From Paguma larvata (taxonomy: Eukaryota > Chordata > Mammalia > Carnivora > Viverridae): 64,000 nucleotides of DNA. The notes under the pieces were generated by a model, which saw nothing but the letters and a program-made list of their open reading frames with translations, was not told the DNA's origin and ran no database searches. Both the position numbers and the translations under genes were made by a program. Numbering within the stretch: position 1 is the stretch's first letter; the number at the start of each line of letters is the position of its first letter. The stretch lies in the NCBI GenBank assembly GCA_030068075.1, contig CM057836.1, forward strand, positions 72,701,788-72,765,787, in the 5' to 3' direction. Of this stretch, positions 35,060 through 46,230 are shown one piece after another.

Positions 35060-35358
35060 CGTTTCACATTGCCATCCTAAAACTCCCATCTGATTATTTC
35101 GTGCTCTTCTACTTAAAATTCTTCAGTGGCTCTTCTTTGTCTCTAGGATTAAATCTAAGTGTTTTAGAAGAACATGCATAACCCTTTGTGATCTGATTTC
35201 GTTTTGACTTATATCTTGGTATTTCTTTTTACTTTAGCATATGAAATTACTTGCTTTTCCATTGCCATTTCTCTATGTCTTCCATCGACTCTCCCTGCCT
35301 TTGTTTACTTATTACTCTATTATTCTTTCTAATTCACCTGCAAAAGTTTTCCAGTTTA
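35060..35358 (+). mobile_element. L2 LINE fragment
   Basis: cttaaaattcttcagtggct, gtctctaggattaaatctaa, catgcataaccctttgtgat and a ctgatttcgttttgac block match L2 in forward order. The SINE pair at 35359 has landed in its 3' part. Confidence 0.6.
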
Positions 35359-35805
35359 GGGGCACCTGGGTGGCTCAGTTGGTTCAGCATCCGACTCTTG
35401 ATTTTGGCTCTGGTCCTGATCCCTCAGTGGTGAGATTGAGCTCCCCATTGGGCTCCTTTATGGGTCTGGAGCCTGCCTAAGATTCTCTCTTTCTCAAGGG
35501 GTGCCTGGCTGGCTCAGTCAGTTAAGTGTCTGACTTTGGCTCAGGTCATGATCTCACCATTTGTGAGTTTGAGCCCCATGTCAGGCTCTGTGTTGACAGC
35601 TCAGAGCCTGGAGCCTGCTTTGGATTCTGTGTCTCCCTCTCTCTCTGCTCCTCCCCTGCCCATGCTCTGTCTCACTCTCCTTCAGAAATAAATAAACATT
35701 CCAAAAAAAAAAATAAAATAAAAAGATTCTCTCTCTCTGTCTCTCCCTCTGCCCCTCTGCCACGCACACATGTGCATGTGCCTCTAGTTCTAAAAAAAAA
35801 AAAAT
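35359..35805 (+). mobile_element. Older carnivoran SINE, interrupted by a second SINE
   Basis: The outer copy starts at 35359 (ggggcacctgggtggctcag, catccgactcttgattttgg) and runs to about 35497. It resumes at 35723 with aagattctctctctctgtct and ends in an A-run near 35805. A younger SINE sits between. Confidence 0.88.
35498..35722 (+). mobile_element. Carnivoran SINE nested in another SINE
   Basis: Head ggggtgcctggctggctcag at 35498, tail aaataaataaacattcc plus an A-rich run. The duplication comes from the host SINE itself: aagattctctct at 35479-35490 and again at 35723-35734. Confidence 0.9.
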
Positions 35806-35857
35806 AATAACCACTCAAGATAGAAAAGCAGACATTAGTTAACTGTGTGTGTCTTCA

Positions 35858-36096
35858 ATTTTTTTTTTAATTTTTTAAATGTTTATTCAGTTTTGAGGGA
35901 CACAGAAATAGACAGACAGACACAGCTCGTGAGCGGGGAAGGGGCAGAGAGAGATAGAGACACAGAATCCAGAGCAGGCTCCAGACTCTGAGCTGTCAGC
36001 ACAGAGCTTGACACAGGACTCGAATCCACAAACCGTGAGATTGTGACCTGAGCCAAAGTTGGACACTTAACCGACTGAGCCACCCAGGTGTTCCAG
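35858..36096 (-). mobile_element. Carnivoran SINE (SINEC type)
   Basis: Minus-strand copy; duplication ctgtgtgtgtcttca (35843-35857) and ttgtgtgtgtcttca (36097-36111), one mismatch. The head is worn (ggaacacctgggtggctcag). Confidence 0.93.
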
Positions 36097-36622
36097 TTGT
36101 GTGTGTCTTCAGATGTGTAGATAATTGTACCTCAGCACTGATATGAAATGTACTTAGAGTGGCTTTTGTACCCTTGTGGCCATGGCATGAGTTTCTTTGC
36201 CTAGTCTAATGGCGAAGACATGCTCGTTATGTCTTACTACAAAATTCATTAAGAATTTCAGGGCATAATAATGTTAAGAACTTTTTTTAAGCAGATGAAT
36301 GGTGTTGAAAACTTAGTTTCCAAATGCCTTCAAGTCCATTATGGACATATATTTTTTTAGCAAGGAAAAGTTTTAAAATTAGAGTTTTACAAACTTCTCT
36401 GGAGTAAGCTGGGAAATTACGTACATGAGGAATGGTTCTGGCCTGGTTACTGGTATCGTTGGTCATGTCACATTTCCGTGAGAATGACAGGGTAGGGGCT
36501 CAATATGGGGGATGGAATTGAATGAGTAGATATTGAGATTCGCACAGGTAAAAGTGTAAAAGCGGGTGTTGATAGAAGAGATTACTTAGGATTTGATCAT
36601 TCATCTGTAATTTTGTGTTTGT

Positions 36623-36870
36623 GGGGCACCTGGGTGCCTCAGTCAGTTAAGTGTCCGACTTTGGCTCAGGTCATGATCTTGCAGTTCATGAGTTTAAGCC
36701 CCGCATCGGGCTCTGTGCTGACAGCTCAGAACCTGGAGCCTGCTTCAAGTTCTGTTTCTCCTTCTCTCTGCTCCTCCCTTGCTCATGCTCGGTCGTTAAA
36801 AAAATAAATAAATAAACGTTAAAAAAAAATTAAATAAACGTTAAAAAAAAAAATTAAAAAAAAAACGAAC
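36623..36870 (+). mobile_element. Carnivoran SINE with repeated tail
   Basis: Head ggggcacctgggtgcctcag. A perfect 15-bp duplication taattttgtgtttgt flanks it (36608-36622 and 36871-36885). The tail repeats a taaataaacgttaaaaaaa unit twice with further A-runs, consistent with tail slippage. Confidence 0.95.
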
Positions 36871-37130
36871 TAATTTTGTGTTTGTATTTTTAATCAACTG
36901 GTAAGCTTTAACTTGGCATCCTATGTGATGTCCCAGTCTTTGTATGTTCTATTTCTCTCACATACACAGATATTTATAAATATAGATTTTTGCAGAGAGC
37001 AGATAGAGAAGGAATATAGGTATGACAAACTCCTCAGATTTGCTCAGAATTGTTTGTGGTTCCATGTATTACTGCAGTTAGCAAAAATCGACTCATAGTA
37101 TAATTTTATATATGATTTTTTTCCTTTATA

Positions 37131-37325
37131 TTTTTATTTATTTTTTATTTTTTGAGAGAGAGAGAGCATGAGCAGAGGAGAGCCAAAGGGAGAAGGAGAG
37201 AGAGTCTTAACGCTCCATGTTCAGCACAGAGCCTGGCATGGGGCTTGATCCCATGATACTGACATCATGACCTGAGCTTACATCTAGAGTCTGTTGCTTA
37301 ACCGACCGAGCTACCCAGGCGCCTC
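37131..37325 (-). mobile_element. Carnivoran SINE, distinct subtype
   Basis: Minus-strand copy reading gaggcgcctgggtagctcgg at 37325. Unlike most others here it has the pan-carnivoran body form (gcttgatcccatgatactga, without the agctgtcagcacagagcctg section). It resembles the copy at 49927. Confidence 0.85.
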
Positions 37326-37461
37326 TCCTTTATTTTGTTATAATAAGTATTCCTGTGAAGAATAAGTGTTTAGAATGAATTCTTTTCTTTATCAGGAAGA
37401 GACTTTCAGTGAATGAAAAACTAAATCTTTTCTTTTTCCTTTTATTTTTCTGTTTCTAAAG

Positions 37462-37619
37462 GGCCAAACTAACATCAGATGCAGAGAAGGAGTCAGTAAT
37501 GATGTTTGGGCGGAACCTTCGTCAGCTCCTTTTGACAAGTCCTGTTCCAGGGCGCACCCTGATGGGAGTGGATCCTGGTTACAAACACGGCTGCAAATTG
37601 GCTATAATTTCTCCTACCA
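37462..37619 (+). CDS. SRBD1: SRBD1 internal exon: start of YqgF/RNase H-like domain
   Basis: 158 bp; acceptor gtttctaaag|g and donor accа|gtaagc in the run tctcctaccagtaagc. One base completes Arg; the exon leaves with one base of Ser (a + gt). It encodes [40 protein letters not shown], then [12 protein letters not shown]. The [11 protein letters not shown] motif is the first beta strand of the YqgF/RuvC-like fold of Tex (LGLDPG--TGCK); the Asp occupies the first acidic position of the RNase H fold. Whether SRBD1 has nuclease activity is unknown, and Tex itself is generally regarded as lacking it. Confidence 0.97.
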
Positions 37620-37894
37620 GTAAGCACATCTTTCAGCTTTTCAAATAAAAGTTGGTTGTTTGGTCATAAGTTTTACATCATATACGTTGTGAGGATTTGG
37701 AAATAATGTTAATTTTTGAGGCTTAGAAAATGAGTTTCTCGCATATGTGGACACTAGAAAATCAAACTTCATATTTGCCTTCTTTTTTTAGGCAAAAGTC
37801 TGAACATATTACTATCATTTATGCCCTTTCCTATGTCACAGTGGAGATATTGAGGATTAAGTAGGCTCAAGCTTTAATAATTATCCTCTAGCAG

Positions 37895-39130
37895 CTTCTT
37901 TTGTAGTGTATTTATGCGTTTTAGCTCTGTATATATTTTAATACCAGATATTTTTATTCTTTTGCCCAGCATTTTTTTCCTTACTCTCTTTTTCTATTGC
38001 TCTTCATTTCTCGCCACATTTCTATGTTTCCATTCGAGATCGTTTTCTTTCTGTCTGACACTCTGGCTTGTTAAATTTAGTGTGGGGTCAGCTGCTGACA
38101 AATCGTGTCAGTTTTTGTCTAAAATGTTTAGATTTGCCCTTATTTTTGAAAGATATTTTTGTTGGGTATAGAATTCGGGATTGGCGCCATTTTCTGGACT
38201 TTAAAGGTGTCATTTCATTATTTGTTAGTGTTTTTCCTCCCTCTGGCTACTATACATTTTGTTAATGAAAAATCAATCAAAAATCTTATTATTGCTCCTT
38301 TGAAGGTAATGATGTCTTTTTTCCTCTGCTGCTAAGATTTTCTTTGTGGTTTTCAGAGATTTTCTTATGACGTCCTTAGCTCCGTGGGGGTGTGTGTGTG
38401 GGCGTTTTGTTTTTTGTTTTGGGGGAGTTTTTTGGCATGAATTCTGCTTGGGGCTTGTAGAGCCCCATTTCTGGGATTCCAGTTAATGTGTATTAAACCT
38501 TTCAACTTCCTATTCTGCTTTTCATTCTTTTGTTTTTATTTTCTATTGTTTGTCTTCATGTTAATTAAGCCTCTATTCGGCTATGTCTTATCTGCAATTA
38601 AAGCTACCCATTGAGTTCTTTGTTTAAATTTTTATGTTTTTAAGTTTTGGAATTTCTATCTTGTACTTACAAAAATTGATTTCAGTTCTATAGTGTACTT
38701 CACTTTAAACTTTTTTTATCTTTTATATTTTTCTTATACCTTATGGTTCTCTTACTTAAATTATATACTATTATTATATGCTATTATACATTACACGTAA
38801 TATATATAAAAGGATATTATTATATCCTGTTATATTTATTTGTTCTTGTGTTTCTTTTGGTTTTGTTTTTTCTTTCTGAAATAACTTTTTTCTGCTAATT
38901 CATTTTTGAGTTCTCTCACTTTATTTCTGGGGTTTTCTAATTTTGATTTATGTTATTCTCATTTTTATCATATTTTCGTGGATCATTCTTATATATTAGG
39001 TTACCATTTTTCTCTGTTTTGTGGACACATCTTTCTGTGTCCTTTTTTTAATTTCCTGCTTTTAAAAAATAATCATTCTATGTGGCATTTGATTGTGATC
39101 CTTTTCTGTTGCTTAGTTTTATAAAATTCA
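37895..39130 (-). mobile_element. L1-related LINE fragment
   Basis: gaaagatatttttgttgggt, atagaattcgggattggcgc, a ctctggctactatac block and gctaagattttctttgtggt repeat the pattern of the copy at 25840-27020. It has no intact frame. Confidence 0.5.
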
Positions 39131-39759
39131 TTTTCTCCAACTTTTAGGATAGAAGACCAGGAAAGGTTTTCCAGCAGTATATCTCTAGAACTATCACTTA
39201 TATTTTCCCGAAATTATTGCAGGGAAAATCTCCTCCGTATCTGTGTGAATAAAGAGATGGTTTTCTGCTTCCTAGAGTCTGTTTTCCCAATGCTTTCTCC
39301 CTTTTACGGGGACTTTTACTCCCTTTTCCTTTGCCCATTTTATCCTTATCTTGCTGAGTGTGGATACGATTCTCAGCAGTGTCTCCTCAGTTGGGGTTTT
39401 TGTCTTTAAAAGGCTATTCTGCCCGTTGGTTTCAAAAGCTCATAGAGAGCAGGGTTTTCCAATCCTTCCTGAACTCAGCGGGCAACCTTAATACTGACCT
39501 AGAAGTTAGAGTATGCGAAGATCTTTCCCAGGAAAGTGCTTTTTGATATTTTTGGTCCTTGAGATACTTCATTGCCTCTCTCTTCTTGCTCCCACAGAAA
39601 TGCCCGTATGTGTCGGCCTTGATAGTTATGTTATTCCTAATTGATCATTTGGTTTTTTGGAGATGTTCTGTTATGGATATAGTCATGGGTTTTTGATTTT
39701 GCAGTCCTACTTGGTCTGTCTTTTTTTATGCCGTACATTTTTACAATAAATGGGAAATA

Positions 39760-40330
39760 TATTTTATCAGTGTTTTTTCCTGCATCTGTTGAGATATCAT
39801 ATGTATTTGTATTTGGATAGGATATTATTTGTATTGCTCACCAGATGACTTTTTAAAACTACTGTATACACTCCCACATATATGTGTATGTATACATCTT
39901 CAATCTGTTTTGGTAAGACATTTCCAAGAATTTATTCATTTTATTATTTAATCTGAATTAACATGAAGTTGATTATCATAGTCTCTGCATGTTTTTAATG
40001 CGTGCTGAAACTCTAGTGATATCCTCTTCTCATTTCTAATATGATTTATTTGTGTCTTCTTTTTTAAAAAATTTATTTGTATCTTCTATCCTATCTTACT
40101 CTTGATTGGTATTGCTAAAAGTATGTTTTTTGTAAGTGACTTTTAACTTTAAACTTCACCAGTCCCCTCTATTATATATATTTTTTCTATTTCATTAATT
40201 TCTGCTCTTAACTTTATCATTTCCTTCTTTCTGCTTTCCTTGAGATTATTTTGTTGTTTTTTTCATACCATCCTAAGTCGGTCACTTAGCTCTTTCTGTT
40301 CTTGAGGTCGTTACTGTCAAAGTTTTGAAT
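39760..40330 (-). mobile_element. L1 ORF2 fragment, antisense
   Basis: atctgttgagatatcatatg, aaacttcaccagtcccctct, tttcattaatttctgctctt and atcatttccttctttctgct are antisense L1 ORF2 phrases. Stops are frequent and the copy is dead. Confidence 0.6.
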
Positions 40331-40785
40331 ATATTTTTCACTGAAATATAATATAGAGAAGCACACAAGGCATAAATATGCAGCTGAAAGAACTATAGAA
40401 GGTAAGGAGATTCATGTATCTGCAACCCAGAAGAAGAAATGGAATAGAATCACATTGTCTGGCACATAGTAAATGTTCAGTAAATGTTAGCCTGATATTA
40501 GGTGTTATTAAAAACCACTTCTCTCTTAGGTATCATGGCATTTAGTCTAGTTAATAATGATTTTGTTAACAATAATGATAAATAGCTAAGTAGTGTCCTT
40601 GTAACTTTGAAGTAAGAAAATTTTAGAGTGCTTAGGGAGAATTCAGGTTCGTGAATACGAATGATTTATGCTGCGTTTGAAAAGACCAAGCAGTTCTCTT
40701 TTCTGGTTCAGATTGCTCGATCAGATCATCTGTGTATTATGTTTTGTAATTTCTTACAAACTGACTGATTTTCATTTTCTCTAAG

Positions 40786-40876
40786 GTCAGATACTTCATA
40801 CCGATGTGGTTTACTTGCATTGTGGACAAGGCTTCCGAGAGGCAGAGAAAATAAAGAGGCTTTTGCTGAATTTCAA
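40786..40876 (+). CDS. SRBD1: SRBD1 internal exon: YqgF domain, second strand
   Basis: 91 bp; acceptor tttctctaag|gt and donor tttcaa|gtatga. Two bases complete Ser; the exon leaves with two bases of Asn (aa + c). It encodes [20 protein letters not shown], then KIKRLLLNF. In Tex the equivalent reads G-VLDT-T-YPH. The frame continues to 41082 in the intron only as readthrough. The donor is non-consensus at +4 to +6, but only this site joins in frame to the next exon. Confidence 0.95.
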
Positions 40877-41608
40877 GTATGAAAATAAGTAACCTTTTGA
40901 GTACTTCACTGGCTCAGCTAATCAGAGATACCTTTGAAGCCCCTGATTTGGAGGGAGGGATCAAGGGAAGTGCCTTGGTGAGAGAGAAGGAACCCTGTAA
41001 AGCATGGCTGGGGCGAATTGCTGGAGAACTCTGCATCTGGAGGCTCCCTTCCTCTGCCGCCTTCTCTAAACAAAGGTGGTGATGTGAGCAGAAGTGAGCA
41101 ATGACGTCTTTTATTTGGGCTTTCTCTCTCTCTTTCTCTCTCTCTCTCCCCCCCTTCCTGTCGTCCCTCCCTCCTCCCTCTCTTCCCCTCTTCTGCCCTC
41201 CCCTCCCTCTTTCCTCTTCCGTTCTTTTTCATGGACTTGAGGAATGGATATGATAGTAGTTTGATGCTTCAGAGATTGTTTGACAACCCATCACACGGCT
41301 CAGGCATGACTCTTTATTATGGCCTCGAATGCTCCAGAGTTTCTTACCCATGTCTAAATTTGGTTCTCTAGCTGGGAAGGAAGGCTGACTGTTCTTAGCT
41401 GTGTGACAGTGAAATATTTCTCCAGTGCCTCCCATCCAAATGCGGCGGCGTCGCCCTTTATCCTGCATGAGTCTGTCTCCCTTGTGATGCAGTGGAGAGA
41501 ATAAGCCCGTCGTATGATAGCATGCGTGCGTTCTGCACGTTCTCTCCTCATTGATTTAGAAGCGTGCCTTGAGCTCATTCCATTTCTCATCTTGTTTGTC
41601 CCTTGAAG
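40877..41608 (+). other. SRBD1: SRBD1 intron, 0.7 kb (shortest here)
   Basis: GT...AG intron with no interspersed repeat recognised. Its centre is a long pyrimidine-rich tract (41107-41230). Several short frames on both strands here have no support. Confidence 0.85.
41107..41230 (+). repeat. Pyrimidine-rich low-complexity tract
   Basis: About 120 bases of C and T with very few purines on the + strand: a ctctctctctttctctctct section followed by a cctccctcctccctctcttc section. It creates Ser/Leu- or Arg/Glu-rich shadow frames. Confidence 0.85.
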
Positions 41609-41716
41609 CTGCAGCACGGTGGTGATTGGAAATGGAACTGCCTGCCGGGAAACAGAAGCTTACTTTGCTGACCTGATAATGAAAAATTACTTTGCACCCC
41701 TGGATGTTGTTTACTG
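41609..41716 (+). CDS. SRBD1: SRBD1 internal exon: YqgF domain, [11 protein letters not shown] motif
   Basis: 108 bp; acceptor ccttgaag|c and donor tactg|gtaagg. One base completes Asn; it leaves with two bases of Cys (tg + t). It encodes [20 protein letters not shown], then [26 protein letters not shown] equals the Tex IGNGTASRET block and is among the most conserved family signatures. This is the last SRBD1 exon in the window. The next exon (expected to begin with an Ile-Val, Glu-Ala-Gly-Ala-Ser-like sequence) was looked for downstream and not found. Confidence 0.97.
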
Positions 41717-41871
41717 GTAAGGATGTTAGGAATGTTTGTTTTCTCCGAGGGACAGGGGAACTTCTGTGGTTCCTTCTGTGATGAATTCTCTTTTCTCTTT
41801 TTATCATATGCATCTTTTTTGCCCGTTGACCCCCTCTTGCTGTTCACAAGAGCTTTGCAGGACATTGTGAA

Positions 41872-41874
<3 letters not shown>

Positions 41875-41908
<34 letters not shown>
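41875..41908 (+). repeat. (TC)17 microsatellite
   Basis: 34 bases of uninterrupted TC, followed directly by AG at 41909-41910. It lies 158 bases into the intron after the exon at 41609. Confidence 0.95.
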
Positions 41909-41910
<2 letters not shown>

Positions 41911-43024
41911 AGAAATTTGAGTTTCAATATCCTGAAAACTCTCACAGGAACAGCAAGATAGGACTTACCTGGTTTCATGGGGTTTTCCAGGCTGTACCTT
42001 GTGTGAGGACTCTATTTTACTAATTAGTACATAGGACCGTGGATAACTTAGCTTTTTTCTCCCCAAGTTCTGATGCCTATAAATTGTTAGTTTTCAGAAC
42101 TAAGAGCCAAGGTAAGTATTATAAGTTCAAAGCACTTCTGAGATTCTTTTCTTATTTGTGTGTTCATCGCAGGCTTTCATTTTGTATAGGCATCTAGTTA
42201 ACTTCTGATTAGCTTTGGATTCGCGTCACCCATTTCTCCAGTCCTCTGTCCCTAGATCTGTAGTAGTTCTGCTTTCGTTCACCATTGTTTCCTTACTTTC
42301 CCTTTGTACCTCCAAACTACAGTAGAATATTAAGTTCTTAAGAGTTAAATTCTGCAAGAGAAGAGAATTACAATACCTGATATCTAGGGAAGAGTGCACA
42401 AGTACCATTTTCTACTGCTGTTTCAGAAATCTTATAAATAAGTATAAGTTAAGTCACAACTGATGTGACTGACAGGACCAACAAACCAAATCTAACACCA
42501 GAAGCAGAATTCTGGGCTCCATGGAGACAGACCAAGAGACGGGGGCCTCGTATTTAGCGTAGCGTCGCATGTGCCAAGAGTATAATCAAGATGTCAGGAA
42601 AACAAATGCAGAGTAACCCAAGGGGATTGGGAAGTTAGGGACAAACTCTAGGTGCCACAGGGCCACGGTTCAGGAGATGACCAGATTGACATGGCTACCT
42701 CAGCTTTTTTCCGTCGCCCTCTTCTTGTTCAGCGTGGTGTGGGCAGTACTGGGGATCTTCCCTATCCTGGGAAGTGTGCACATACATCTAGTCCTTTTGA
42801 GAACCTAATACAAGGTTAGCCTAATAAACCTAATTCAGTTTATTTCAGCAACGTTTCTGATTTTTCTTTAACTTATTCATGTGAATTTAATAAAAATATC
42901 TTGGGTTTATTTTTAGTGCTTATAAATAGAACTTTCAAGTCATTAAAAACATTAAATAGTGAAGTCTTCTTGTGTTTTTCTGTTTTTGCTTATGGAGCAT
43001 CCGTTGCCTAAACTTTCAGGAGTA

Positions 43025-43160
43025 TCTTGCAGCGGAAAAGATGAGCTTTGGAGTCCAACCGGTCTAGGTTTGTCTGTTGTCACCGTGTGCTGGTCAGGCA
43101 AGTAGAGACTTCTCTGCCTCTCTGAGCTTCACTTTACTTCACCTTTAAAATGGGGGGTTC
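43025..43160 (+). mobile_element. MIR SINE fragment
   Basis: gatgagctttggagtccaac, then gagacttctctgcctctctg, agcttcactttacttcacct and a taaaatgggggg block match a forward MIR. Confidence 0.6.
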
Positions 43161-43169
43161 TTTTGCTTT

Positions 43170-43960
43170 CAGTAACTCTTTGAAGTTTTCTTCATAATTA
43201 TCTTGTATATCAAATATTAAAACTTCCTTTCGTATTTATCTCCTTTTGCCTATCTATTAAGAATTACTTTACTACATGACTTCCTCTCTGTATAAAGGAA
43301 TACTGTGTTTTATGTTAATTTTGTCACCAGCCATAGCACAGGATTCTTTCATTGTTTAGAATTAGTTTTTCAGTTGATTCTGTTGGGTTTCTAGGTAAAT
43401 GGTCATGTCATCTGCAAAAGGGGATGGATTCCTTTTCGAGTTGTATATGTTTTTATTTTCTGCTCTTGTTTAATGGAACCATGCAACTGCTTCGGAAAGC
43501 TGTTAAATAATAGTAATGATATTAGGCCCTTTTTTTCCTTCCTTTACTTCTATGAGAATGCTTCTAGCGCCTCCCTCAAGTCTAATACTGCCTTTTGTAT
43601 ATTTCTAAAAGCTCACTTAGAGGAAATCTTTATCTATGAATGTTTAAAAATATTGATTCTTATTTTCTTGTTTTAAAAATCAAGAAAGAACATGTTTTTC
43701 CCTCTTTAGAATTTTGCTATAATCGCGTGTTTTTTCCTCTTTTGGTCCGTCATTTGCTGAATGATAGTAGTAGAGTTCTTACTCTTGAACCATCTTTGCA
43801 GTTCTGATTTGAACCCCACTTAATCATAGTGGATTTTTCTTATGTACTGCGAAACCTCTTCACTAATATTTTAGTATTTGGTTTTGAAGTCCTTAAGTAA
43901 TGCAAATACCTAATCAGAATTTGTGGTGAGTGCTTTAGGAAAATCAGCTGTATGGTTTCG
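43170..43960 (-). mobile_element. L1 ORF2 reverse-transcriptase-region fragment, antisense
   Basis: ggtcatgtcatctgcaaaag at 43401 is the antisense of the L1 catalytic Asp-Asp region, followed by typical T-rich ORF2 antisense sequence and a catcttt-gcagttct block near 43790. Frames are destroyed by stops and indels. Confidence 0.65.
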
Positions 43961-44879
43961 GTTTTTTTTGTCAGTTCACCTTGCCTTTATGTGAAAACAC
44001 TATTTTCTCATCTAACACTTTGAAGTTAGGTTGCAGACTACATTTAAGTTGAAATTTCCATGCTTTCTCTGGCAGTCATTTTTACTACCTCTCGGACAGA
44101 TAATCTGATATGCATTCCTAAAATCCTGTTAGTTACTCATTCTGAAAAATCTCTTCCTAACACATTCACCGTATACTTTCTCTTCTCCCGTTTCTTCTGA
44201 CACTTTTTCCTTGGCATATCTGCTGTAGGTTAACCTACTTTGTGACTTAGCTCCTGACTCATAAACCCCGTGTACCTTGACCCATCCATCTAACTTTCCT
44301 CTCCCATTTTTCTCCCTACCCTTAAAATATCTTACAGACTTTACTATTTATACATACTATGGGGAAAGTCTTTGAAAGCTTCAAATCCCAATTAGGATTT
44401 CCTCCCAAAAGAAGGGGAAAAAAATTGGAATTAAGTCGTAGAACTTTCTTAGAACTGTGCTAAAGCTTAGTTACTTATACATGGTTAAAGATGGAAGTGT
44501 ACTGTAAAGTACGCATTGGACTTCTTTCTTCTTTCATTCTCGTGGTGTACCAGCCATTTCATAGAAAGGAAATATAATTTAAGGAATCATAATTTTGTGG
44601 CTGGAGATCAGTTGTATCTCCAGAGCCTAACTGAAATGCAGAGAAAAGCTTGAGCCTCAAAGGGTTAAACTTATTTGTTAAAAATGCCTAAGAGTTAAGG
44701 TAATGGAAATCTTTTGCCTTAAAATTAAAAAAACAAACATTATTTTTTTAAAGATTTTAATATTTATTATTGTACATTGGAAAACACAGATAAGTGATAG
44801 ATTTTTCTATTAGCTAAATTGTTATATTTTAGAGCTTATTTCTAGACTGTGCATAGGTATTATAAACAGGAACTCACAC

Positions 44880-45140
44880 TGTACATGTTTTACCTTTTTT
44901 CCACTTAATATATTCACATGCCAGTAAATGGACTTTGCAAAATCATTTAAAATTACTGCAGATTAACTCTTATGTGATTTTATATTTTAGACATTTCTCA
45001 TTGTGTGACAGCTGGCTTTTTCTAATCATCACCATTATCAATAAAGCTGTAATAAAAGAGTTTTTTTGCTTAGATCTCTGCACATACCTGTATTTCTTTA
45101 CAATACATTCTAAGAAGTGGAGTACAGGTTTAAAGAGGTA
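44880..45140 (-). mobile_element. Probable old L1-like fragment
   Basis: ttttttccacttaatatatt, then gacatttctcattgtgtgac, caccattatcaataaagctg and tacattctaagaagtggagt resemble antisense old L1. Assignment by pattern only. Confidence 0.45.
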
Positions 45141-45439
45141 CCTGACCTCCTGACCTCCTAAACTGAAAAATGCTAACTTACCAAACTCAGTCTGTTACTG
45201 AGATTATTTCCATGCTGTTTCTCCTCGGTATGTTGGCTAATTTGGGATGCCATTACTTAAAAACATTTATATCACAAGTCCATATAAAAGTCCAGTTGAT
45301 AATAGTACCCATTGTACGGAATTACCATGATGGTTAAATCATAATAAATGTAAATATATATAAAATATATATAAATTGCTTACAACAGTTCTTAGCATAT
45401 ACTTGCACTATTAATGAAGTCAAATATATTTTTGTATGT

Positions 45440-46230
45440 TCACTGGCCATTTCTGGATTTTTTTGTGTATGTGTGGATGGCATATGTCCTTTGCTCATTT
45501 ATTTTTTCTTTTGGAGGTTTTCGTCTCGTTCATAATGTTTCATACATGTTTTCATATATTAACTATTGATCGATTTCTCCTAATTTTTGCAAATTATACA
45601 AGTAGTTTTCTCCATTTTGTGTTTAAATTTAAGAATTTAAGCCGTATTTCATATAGAATTCTAAATTTTTACACATAGTATAAAATGCTTTGTTTGCCTA
45701 TGACTATGAATTATTCCAGTACCGTTTGTGAAAGATTTTCCTTTCCCCATTGAGCCACTGTGGCATCCTTCTTGAAAATCAACTGACCATATACAGGTGA
45801 ATCTATTTCTGGAGTCTCTTCTGTTTAATTGATCTATGTATCTTAACACTAATAAATCATGAAATTAGATAGTCCTTCAGTTTTGTTCTTCTTTTTAAAA
45901 ATTGTTTTGGCTATCGTAGGGCCTTTGTTCTTCTACATAAACAAACTGTAGAATTAACTTTTCAGTTTCTACAAATGGTCCTGCTGGGATTTTGATTGTG
46001 ATTAAGTTGGCTCTACAATTTAATTTGTGGAGAATTGACATCCATTCATGTAATTTTTTCTATTAATTTCAGTTCTATTTTTCATTTCTAGAAGCTCTGT
46101 ATTTTTTTAGACCTGCTTGATCATTCTTACAGTCTTTTGTTGTTCTTGAATATATTTTCAAATCTATCTTTTATTTCCTTAATCATACTAACCGTTGTTA
46201 TTTTATAGTCTATGATAATTCTAGTAACGA
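45440..46230 (-). mobile_element. L1 ORF2 3'-part fragment, antisense
   Basis: attgttttggctatcgtagg, agtttctacaaatggtcctg, ctgggattttgattgtgatt and aagttggctctacaatttaa are a clear antisense L1 ORF2 C-terminal run. The upstream part (tttttgtgtatgtgtggatg) is less certain. No intact frame. Confidence 0.6.

Larger units (their letters stand above)
32892..37461 (+). other. SRBD1: SRBD1 intron, 4.6 kb
   Basis: GT...AG intron and the most SINE-dense intron: six SINEs, including one nested in another (35359-35805). L2 is at 35060-35358. 33600-35050 shows nothing beyond A+T-rich sequence. Confidence 0.85.
37620..40785 (+). other. SRBD1: SRBD1 intron, 3.2 kb
   Basis: GT...AG intron, almost all L1-like T-rich sequence (about 37895-39130 and 39760-40330). 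No SINE is present. 40340-40785 holds a short MIR-like end (gcacatagtaaatgttcagt near 40463) and no other trace. Confidence 0.85.

Noticed and set aside
40879..41082. 67-codon frame just after the exon at 40786
   Set aside because: It starts in intron sequence after the donor and runs in no SRBD1 frame.
40918..41232. 104-codon Arg/Glu-rich minus-strand frame
   Set aside because: Composition is caused by the pyrimidine tract at 41107-41230.
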